DNA of 64,000 nt from Liolophura sinensis (Eukaryota > Mollusca > Polyplacophora > Chitonida > Chitonidae): assembly GCF_032854445.1 (NCBI RefSeq), contig NC_088301.1, forward strand, positions 37,063,187-37,127,186, in the 5' to 3' direction. How positions within the stretch are numbered: the stretch's first letter is position 1; every line of letters starts with the position of its first letter. A program made the translations under genes and the position numbers. Below, piece after piece: positions 11,220-18,383 of this stretch. The notes beneath the pieces were generated by a model that saw nothing but the letters and a program-made list of their open reading frames with translations, made no database searches and had not been told where the DNA came from.

Positions 11220-11320
11220 TTTAAGACGACCATCGCTTGCGTTTGTTCAGCACTGTTCGCTACTGTCCCCCTGGCCTCCGCTTTCCCCGGCTCTTGTGTA
11301 GTGCTCATCTTCTTCTTCAT
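11220..11320 (-). pseudogene. Island gene Z, cut by the RT insertion
   Basis: The ATG at 11320 overlaps the TGA of gene Y in an ATGA arrangement. The product is hydrophilic at its start (KKKMSTTQEPGKAEARG). The frame is open to the junction with the RT 3' end and resumes at 8694 beyond it. Function is not recognised. The ATGA coupling supports it being a real gene of the same compact cluster. Confidence 0.5.
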
Positions 11321-11562
11321 CCAGGGCACATGTGTTTAGGTGAGTAATGCCTAGCAGTGGTTAGCGCCATGGTTAGCTGGTCTAAGCACATGCCATAGCT
11401 GTGATACAACCGGCACGCAGCACTGCTGAGCGCGTGTGCAACAAAGAGATCCTCCTCTAGGTCTTTTACCAAATTCGGTCGACTCTCAGGTGGGATAGGT
11501 AGATATCTGCTGGCCATCATCCCATACGCCTGAAACGCGGCTTCCCCGAGTGTCTTAATCAT
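11317..11562 (-). CDS. Island gene Y, 81-aa helical protein
   Basis: The frame is intact from the ATG at 11562 to TGA at 11317. The start overlaps the stop of gene X by the four bases ATGA, and its own stop overlaps the start of gene Z in the same way. The sequence (IKTLGEAAFQAYGMMASRYL at the N-terminus, several Cys/His/Tyr in the second half) looks helical, with no membrane segment. I do not recognise it. Its position just downstream of the ATPase suggests a small virion or assembly protein, by inference only. Confidence 0.55.
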   Translation of the reverse strand: MIKTLGEAAFQAYGMMASRYLPIPPESRPNLVKDLEEDLFVAHALSSAACRLYHSYGMCLDQLTMALTTARHYSPKHMCPG

Positions 11563-11813
11563 TTGGACACCCGGACGAGTCTCATATCAGGAGAACTCCC
11601 TTTCGATATCTTCATGGAGTCGATCTCGTCGATCTCGTCGCCTGACACGTTCCGCAAGTACCGCTTGGCCTGCCCGCCCGATGCAAGCGCAGCCAGCCCG
11701 TCCCTGTCCTGCCCCATTGCGGGTCCGGGTGGCATTGCGGATGGCATTTCATTTGTTTCTCTGATCTGGCCGCCTTCGTCAAGAAGCTGGTCGATCAGAC
11801 CGTCACAGTACAT
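11559..11813 (-). CDS. Island gene X, 84-aa protein
   Basis: I choose the ATG at 11813 (MYCDGLIDQLLDEGGQ) because it overlaps the upstream membrane-protein gene by only 19 nt. An upstream in-frame ATG at 11858 is possible. The middle is Pro/Met/Gly-rich (MPSAMPPGPAMGQDRDG), followed by an acidic patch (GDEIDEIDSMKISKG). The stop overlaps gene Y as ATGA. The family is not recognised. Confidence 0.5.
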   Translation of the reverse strand: MYCDGLIDQLLDEGGQIRETNEMPSAMPPGPAMGQDRDGLAALASGGQAKRYLRNVSGDEIDEIDSMKISKGSSPDMRLVRVSK

Positions 11814-11950
11814 TCTGTTTCTTCGAAGCACTCGGAGAAGCACTCCACGAACAGGCACCTTAGTCTAATGTAGTCGCACACGTCCCCAATAAAAAGCAGA
11901 GGCTGTACCGCGATTGCCGCTAACAGCAGTAGCTGTGTGATAGGATACAT
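11795..11950 (-). CDS. Small membrane protein, 51 aa
   Basis: From the ATG at 11950 to TGA at 11795. One clear hydrophobic segment covers residues about 7-22 (LLLLAAIAVQPLLFIG), followed by a Cys-rich tail (C at 25, 32, 37, 41 and 47). It lies 61 nt downstream of the ATPase stop and overlaps gene X by 19 nt. The size, membrane segment and position resemble accessory proteins of small DNA viruses with packaging ATPases. The function is unknown. Confidence 0.5.
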   Translation of the reverse strand: MYPITQLLLLAAIAVQPLLFIGDVCDYIRLRCLFVECFSECFEETECTVTV

Positions 11951-12011
11951 GCTAGCATACCCCTACATGTCAGAACATGCTCAACACATACTCAACATAT
12001 GCTTAACACGT

Positions 12012-12595
12012 TTAGAATACCTGGTATGCAGCTAGCTGCTCAGTCTTAGCGGGCGGCGTCTCTACGAGCAGCTGTCTATCCGCTGTTCTCTCCTCCCGCG
12101 TTGGAATGACATCATTCTCTCATAGACAGTCTTCAAACGAGTCCCGATCTTTACGGTGAAAGAGGGCAACCCAACACGTCTGCTCCCGCAGGTTTTTGAG
12201 GTCCTTGTTATACTTTTGAGTATTCTTCCCACACACTTTGGTCTGATTGTCGGTCGTAGAAAGCCAGGGAAGTGAATATGTCCTTTTTCTGCGTCATCGC
12301 CCTCAAAGCGCTACAGTGGTCGATGATACAGCGTGGGCTCCCCCTAGAACAGCGTGTACAGCGTCAGGAGGTAGCCGTGGATTCATTCGCCGGGATCAAG
12401 GCAGTAGACCTCGGGGTATGAAAACAACCATGGACGCCGCTGGCATGATTTGCTATACTGGAATGTGGGGTATAGGATAAGGATGTGGCGGAACACCCCT
12501 TGGAAGGAGCCCTCAAGCAAGTCGAGTACGAAGACCATTTTGCCCCACCCCCTTTGCCCACAGATAATGGAGCTGTGAACGCCCTTGGGGTACAT
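12012..12595 (-). pseudogene. FtsK/HerA-type packaging ATPase, broken
   Basis: The reading begins at the ATG at 12595, 10 bases after the stop of the upstream capsid-like gene, and ends at TAA 12012 (about 195 codons). Near the N-terminus is a degraded P-loop, ICGQRGWGKM, where the expected Thr/Ser after Lys is Met. VFVLDLLEG follows, and further on YPEVYCLDPGE. Downstream pieces in other frames include IIDHCSAL (Walker-B-like, normally acidic at D-D) and the C-terminal WVALFHRKDRDSFEDCL. There are at least three in-frame stops and two frame changes. An intact homologue would pump DNA into a capsid, as in Polintons, adintoviruses and virophages. That assignment rests on remembered family motifs, not a search. 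Confidence 0.6.
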
Positions 12596-12605
12596 TTGAG
12601 CTTGA

Positions 12606-13840
12606 TCAATACAGCGCGCCTTTGAACCTGCCATCTTCGTTTAGGAACTGGGCGTCCATGATCATATTGCCGATGTTTTAGTTCAATGCGCCCGTCGCCT
12701 CTACCGCTTTTTATGACTTGTATGGTCATCCCTTCCACGCGCCTTCCACTGCCATGCAGCTGGTCGTCGTCTGTGGTCCTTAAGTTCAACCACTGAGCAT
12801 ACTTAGATTTGAGGAATTCTGCCAACGACACATCTGCTAGTTCTAGATCTCTTACGACCCTGGCCACCTCTGAGTCTCGCATCTTGAAAGGTGAGCTTGC
12901 ACTCCCGGGCCTCTTCTCATTTCTGGTATGCCTGCATTCTTTGGCTGTAAAGCTGATTGGGGATGCCCTCTATCGTAACCTCTACCTTAGTGATCTTCGT
13001 GTTGTAGAAGGCCTCGGGCCTGCCACGGCACTCCGGCTGCTTTAGTCTCAAACAGCATCAAGACATCGTTCAGCGACTTGGCTGGTACGTTGAGGTATAT
13101 ATTCCAGAGTGTGTCCGACTTGTTCTTTGCGAGCTTGCGGTGCCCAAGACGAGCCTCCCAAACTGGTTGCGGATCTGTCTAGCCAACTCCGGTTTGGTGA
13201 CCATATTGAACTCCAGGATGAGGTTTTCGACATTGTAGCTGGCAACGGCATCACCTGTCTTCTTTATGACCCGGCTGTAGACGTTCAATGTCACTTCGTA
13301 CTCTAGCCGGTCGGCAAAGGCACTCTGATACAATGGCATCCCAGGAGCTCGAAATCCAGGGGTATGTAAAACCGGTTGCCATATACGCTCGCAATGGCAC
13401 TGTCTCCAACATCGTTCTCCCTTGCGTCTTCCGCTCCAACGCGGAATTTGAGCATGTTGGCATTGCCGATGTTTTAGTAAACCGCATTCTGCCGTTCGTT
13501 TTTTGGTCAGCCACAGATCGCCATAGCACTGGAACACTTTGTCGTCGATAGACATCACCTCGTTCCCGTTGATTGTAATCGTGGTCTTCTTGACTATGAT
13601 GCGTCCTTGGTTATTGACCAAGGTGGCGTTGATCCGTCGGACTTGATTTTGAAGGCCAGACGTACGGTAAAGGGCACGATGACGTTATTTGAGCCGAGAT
13701 TCGGAAAGCGGACCAGCAATTGCTGCTTCTCGTCGATCGTGCTCGGATTGTGACGACCACGGACAGCCATATGCCTTTTACAGCCAATGGCTCGCGGCGC
13801 CTGAAGGGTTTAGCTTGCGACCGTATTCACTGGCAGCCAT
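12606..13840 (-). pseudogene. Candidate major capsid protein, broken
   Basis: About 1.2 kb of minus-strand coding remnant. The likely start is the ATG at 13840 (MAASEYGRKLNPSGAASHW) and the end is TGA at 12606, directly before the ATPase. Readable blocks in shifting frames include VNNQGRIIVKKTTITINGN (about 13615), YQSAFADRLEYEVTLNVYSR (about 13330), a helix ending VTKPELARQIRNQF (about 13190), and VRDLELADVSLAEFLKSKY (about 12850). I count a stop and at least four frame changes. The order capsid-then-ATPase and the beta-rich/helix alternation fit a double-jelly-roll capsid of the Polinton/adintovirus group, but the fold is inferred, not shown. Its 5' end faces a divergent plus-strand gene across about 40-60 bp. 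Confidence 0.45.
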
Positions 13841-13898
13841 CGTTACTATGTTAGACATCGAGGTGCACTATCTAATATAGAAGATATATATCCCTGCT
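13841..13898. promoter_or_regulatory. Possible divergent promoter of the island
   Basis: A short AT-rich spacer inside GC-rich sequence separates the minus-strand capsid cluster from the plus-strand coiled-coil gene. It contains agatatatatccc at about 13881-13893. Only composition and position support it. Confidence 0.3.
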
Positions 13899-14949
13899 TT
13901 GGGGCGGGATAACACAAAATTTGAGGTTGATCGGCAAGGACAACTGCGCCCCGTGGTCCACCCAAGCCTGTACATCGTCAGAAGACGGACTGGTAAGCCA
14001 TTGGTACTCTCCATACTAGCTAGCCGGCGCGGTGACCTTAACGCTGTTAGGTTTGATCTGGGCTTTGTCGATTGTACGCGGCCCCTAAAGGACAGCCAGC
14101 CTTGCCCAAGGCGGGGGCCACAGCCCTGCAGACAACCACCGACTAACTGGGTACCACGACCTCCAAGGTAGACACCCTTGAGCTGAAGGATTTGGGCCAG
14201 ACGGCGAAAGAAGCCTCTGATGCTGTCAAGAAAATCGAAACAAGCCTGACCGACAGTCACATCGAGCGAGCCCTTGAAACGATGTACGACTCACGGATCA
14301 AAATCCGAGAAATTCGGGGGCTGGACAAGGTGCTGCAGGCTATCTGGGGTGAACTCACGAATATCCTTGCCAAACTGTTAAGGCTTGACGAAGACATAGA
14401 CAAAAGCCGAAACTGGGGAAGTCCGAGGATGAATTCTCCCGGCGCCGCATCACTGAGCGGCTGCGTAACCTCGAGGATAAGAGAGCGGCCCGCCTTGAGG
14501 TAGCCTCTTCGACGTGCAAAGCTCTGCGATCCAAGGTTAACCGCATCAGGGAGACCATCAATCGCATCCTGCACGACGACACCACGCTGGCCGAGCGCAT
14601 CCGCACTTTCTTCCGGGAGCAAGGGATCAGAATCATCTCCACCCTCACGGTAATTGGCATGGCGATCTCGACGCTGGTGTTGGCGCTCACCGGAGGCTCT
14701 GCACCTTCTCCTAAGCCAACCGACAGGGGCGGTCTCAAAGAGTGAGTGAAAAAGCATCTCCAGGCCCTTAGGCGCGCCCTTCGCAAGCTTCCTGGGAAAG
14801 CGGGTGCAGCGCTGCCTGGCATTAGCGACAGTGTTGTGTCATGGCTGCTGAACCTTCTCGGGAAAACAGGTGGATGGCTGGTCGAGAATGCCTGGACTCT
14901 GGTCATTGCTGTAGGCGGCCTGTTGCTTGTGGCCGTGCGAGGCTGGTAA
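13880..14949 (+). pseudogene. Coiled-coil protein with hydrophobic C-terminus, broken
   Basis: The frame is readable from about 13880, but no ATG survives at the start. The N-terminal domain (FEVDRQGQLRPVVHPSLYIV) is followed by a frame change near 14100, then a long charged helical region (KDLGQTAKEASDAVKKIE; RALETMYDSRIKIREIRGLD), a second frame change near 14405, another helix, and a transmembrane segment (IISTLTVIGMAISTLVLAL, about 14630). After a single TGA at 14743 the same frame continues into two further hydrophobic helices (VVSWLLNLLGKTGGWL; TLVIAVGGLLLVAV) ending at TAA 14947. The segment at 14746-14949 is therefore the tail of this gene, not a separate one starting at GTG. I associate this architecture with ORFs scattered in cnidarian and mollusc genomes; its role is unknown. 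Confidence 0.55.
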
Positions 14950-15079
14950 ATGTAGGGACCACAACAGCAACAACCCAATAGCAACCCTGGCTACCACGAG
15001 ACCTGTCTTCTCCGCATCGTGGGTTTACGACGCTAATGACAACGAGTTGTCTGGTGGGTCTTCAAGCCGCTGTCTTTGT

Positions 15080-15985
15080 GACATGGGGTTTTCTGGATGC
15101 TAGAGATTGGTTCAGTCTTCCTTTATGGGTTGAATGATAACGTTATGGGAATCGGCAATGTAACATCTAGCCAACCACATGGCTCCATCATGACAAATTT
15201 ATTCAAATACCATAAACGTAGACCTCGCTGTCATGGTAGGAGGAAGTTCAACAGAAACATGATTCACAAACACGTTACAGTTAGCTATTTAGTAGGATTG
15301 TCGTATCACACCAATAGCATGCATGCTCTACGTACAGTATTATATCCACTGTCATTGAACTTGCTAAAACAGGTAGTTCAAGACCTATCCAATTACATAC
15401 CCAATTTTAATGTTCCACCTCACCTTGTAAGTCTGTGTCAAGACATATCGTATTTTCAATTGTATCGCCCTGTAACTACAATTGAAACTCAACACGATCG
15501 ACACTTTCTGAAGATAAAGTATTTAGACAGTGGCCTTGATTTAATTAACCTACCACGCATCTTTAATGAACCTGATGTTCGTATTGCTGTGGCTAATTAT
15601 TTTAATATCCAAGAACCACCTTGCATGTCCTAAGAGTATACAAAGCCTATCGCTTGCAAAATTTTCAATTATTCCAAGGCTATCAAGGAGTTCGATTTGG
15701 CGACGTATACTTCTGGCGGCTATAACTGTGATTGTGAATCCTCAGTTTTTACCTACGACAACTGTAAACATGTCCTGACTGGTGACCTTAATATTATCAA
15801 GAATCATGATCTAAGGAATCTCTTTGTGAGAGGTCCTAAGTATAGAGAAAGGAGAAACGTCAACATTCGATCAAACAAAAAAATATCATCTCGGCGCTTG
15901 AGGAGTATGTTAAAAATGGCCAAAACGGTAGAAAGTGGATTCTTCGGTACTTAACGCTTGGCTTGAGATTGTCAAAAGAAGGCTA
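15080..15985 (+). pseudogene. RT element N-terminal domain, copy 2
   Basis: Open from the ATG at 15097 (LEIGSVFLYGLNDNVMGIGN) to 15954, with one in-frame TAA at 15631. After that the same frame resumes with IACKIFNYSKAIKEFDLA. A compact Cys/His motif follows: NCDCESSVFTYDNCKHVLTG (about 15723-15782), then LRNLFVRGPKYRERR. The Cys-x-Cys...Cys-x-His pattern could bind zinc. A frameshift near 15917 breaks it before the inverted segment. In related RT proteins I recall, this domain precedes the RT core in one polypeptide, so it probably is the N-terminal half of the same protein. Confidence 0.65.
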
Positions 15986-15997
15986 GTTTAGCTATAT

Positions 15998-16872
15998 ATA
16001 AGCCTCATGTCCGACATTCATATACCATTCGTATTCCATAAAGGGCGTTCCAAGTCGATAATCGCAAGATCCATTTCCAAAACAACGTTTAACACTAGCT
16101 CCCAAAGACAAAGGTATGTAAGAAATTATACAAATAAGAAATAAAGCCGGTAACACACAAGAGAGAAGCGGTCATCAGTTTTCAATGATGCCGGGCAGAC
16201 AGTGGATATTCCAGGCATGATTTCCATATCAAAGTTCAAATTCGTAGTCCATGGATGAGTTCCAGGTCAAATAACAATTCAACAAGTATCTCAGTCGCGC
16301 TTTGACTGCAACTGTTCATAAAGGCATCATGCAAATGTAATGAGTATGTCTAGCCCCTAGCCCCAGGTTAAGCGGTATTAGATACAGTTCGAAAATGACG
16401 AGTGTTACAGACCTTAACCGATCAAATTGTGATTCAAAAGTAACGGACGATTACGTCTTTCCCGTTAATATGTAAATCTCATACTACAATGTATGATACA
16501 TACATCCCTATGTATATATCTGTCATGCACATGATAGATATGTACATAGGGATAACAGCCGTCTATGTGGTTGATCACAATGCAGATCCCCAGAGATTCT
16601 GAACGCTCTGTCTATGCCAGCCAACGAGAGTGTTATACTCATTGTAAAATTTGAGAAACTTAGAATGACGACGCTTGATGGAGTATCCTTGACAAACTAG
16701 TTTTTGAACTAGTAACTTGTGACGCAGATTAAAGTCATCACAATTAACGCAAGATCTGACAAATGATAAAAGGCGAGATATGTTTACGACATATGCAGGA
16801 CCCTTTGGTATATTGCTATCCAAATCAGGATAATTTACAATATCAAAATTGAAATTATTCTTTCTGTCGTAA
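15998..16872 (-). repeat. Inverted 3' UTR and RT C-terminus inside copy 2
   Basis: From ataagcctcatgtccgac at 15998 this is the reverse complement of the family 3' UTR (compare 10732-11219 and 21780-22447), followed by the reverse-complemented RT C-terminal domain (minus-strand frame 16575-16931). Its inner breakpoint (ggtggcg before tctagacattg) is the same as in copy 1. Confidence 0.8.
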
Positions 16873-18033
16873 AGGTGGCGTCTAGACATTGATGCTCTAC
16901 TTAAAGTTGAACAGGTTCTGAAGGATCCCACTTTGCAAGAAACACTCGCTGATCTTCATAGTAAATTTGTCATCACTGTAGCAGACAAGGCTCCTAATAA
17001 TGTCATCTTTATTTGCATGAATTATTATTATCAAATTCTTTTTCAGGAACTTTGTACATATACAACAACATCCATGTATTCTGCTACTATATGTACTCTG
17101 GAGGAACTATTTAACAAACACAAAATTTTTCTTAAAGAAAGGCGCATAAATATACCTACCCGTCACACAGAAATACCACAACTTTACTGGAGTCCTAACA
17201 TGCATAAATCCCCATACACGGCTCGATTTATTGCGGGTTCAAGAAGTTGTACCACCAAACTCTTGTCAACCCTACTTACGAGAGCGTTACAAGAAGTAAA
17301 GTCATTTTGGAATAAGTATTGTTGTGCCATAACAAAAAAATTCATGTGGCAACTGCATGTGGATTCTTAACAACTCCAAACGTCTTACAGAAGAACTTGA
17401 TGCTCATATGCATATACCGTACAAAGACATATCCACATGGGATTTCTCTACTCTCTATACTACGATTCCTCACAAAGATCTTATTGAAAGAATATCGTCG
17501 TTAATTGTCTCGGTATTTACTAAAACAGGTCACCGTTACATTAACGTCAGAAGCAATAAGGCTTTCTTTAGTTCTACTCTTTATAAAGGTTACCACTCAT
17601 GGGATGTTACATTATTTATTGAATTACTTGAATTTCTCATTAATAACATCTATGTGAAATTCGGGGATACCATTTACCAACAGTGCATATGTATTCCAAT
17701 GGGTACCAGTTGTGCTCCTCTTTTGGCAGACCTATACCTGTTTTCATATGAATACGACTATATGCGGAAATTACTTAAAAGTAATATCTTTAAAGCTCGA
17801 TCCTTTTCATTTACCATGCGGTATACTGATGATCTACTGACGTTAAATAACCCCCATATTGCTGAAGCGGTGAAGGAAATCTATCCGCCTTCATTGAATT
17901 TAAAGGAGCGACATATAGTCCTGATGGTACATCTTATTTGGATCTATATCTGTAAAAAGACGAACAAGGTCTCCTTTCACGCCACCTTTGCGACAAAAGG
18001 GATAATTTCAATTTTGATATTGTAAATTATCCT
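16873..18033 (+). pseudogene. Penelope-like RT core, copy 2
   Basis: Near-identical to copy 1. Motif A WDFSTLYTTIPH is near 17437, motif B IPMGTSCAPLLADL near 17695, and the catalytic box reads YTDD near 17821 (copy 1 has YIDD). One frameshift at about 17335 (extra A in a homopolymer) and another at about 17910 break the frame. The 3' part is missing after 18033. Confidence 0.75.
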
Positions 18034-18383
18034 TATCGAAGAGGAGAAGAAAAATACAAGGATAAAAGAAACTCCAGGTCATTTAGTAAGTGGGGACCGA
18101 TAGTGGGACGCCATGTCATTAGAGTATAGGCCTAACTAACCGAATTCTGGTCCTTTATGAGTTTGTCTGATTTGGGTTTAATATAGAGCTGCCTCAATGC
18201 AGGAAATAATAATCTAATCGACTGGTGCCGCATCTTATCACACCGTTGTCCTTGGTCTATTAAACTGCTGTCTTCAGCAAAGAAGAATAACTTCGCAAAA
18301 GACGAGTTTCACTACGCGCAATGCTTAAAACGAACCAGTGCTGACATCAGGCACGTGTGCGATCAGCTTTTTTTCGTCCAAAG
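18034..18383. other. No gene seen
   Basis: AT-rich spacer between RT copy 2 and the hAT-like element. It begins with a purine-rich stretch after the RT truncation point. Confidence 0.4.

Larger units (their letters stand above)
15080..18033 (+). mobile_element. RT retroelement copy 2, N-terminus most complete
   Basis: It consists of the N-terminal coding part (15080-15997), an inverted copy of the whole 3' UTR and RT C-terminus (about 15998-16872), then the RT core (16873-18033). It is truncated on the right, where homology to copy 1 stops after taaattatccttat, before the end of the C-terminal domain. The left edge lies within about 130 bp of the island's coiled-coil gene and is not precisely defined. 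Confidence 0.7.

Noticed and set aside
14746-14949. Separate small membrane protein starting at GTG
   Set aside because: It is the in-frame tail of the gene before TGA 14743. Eukaryotic initiation at this GTG is unlikely.
14257-14984. Long minus-strand open frames across the coiled-coil gene
   Set aside because: They are antisense shadows of a GC-rich plus-strand gene, and their Arg/Ser-rich translations are typical of that artefact.
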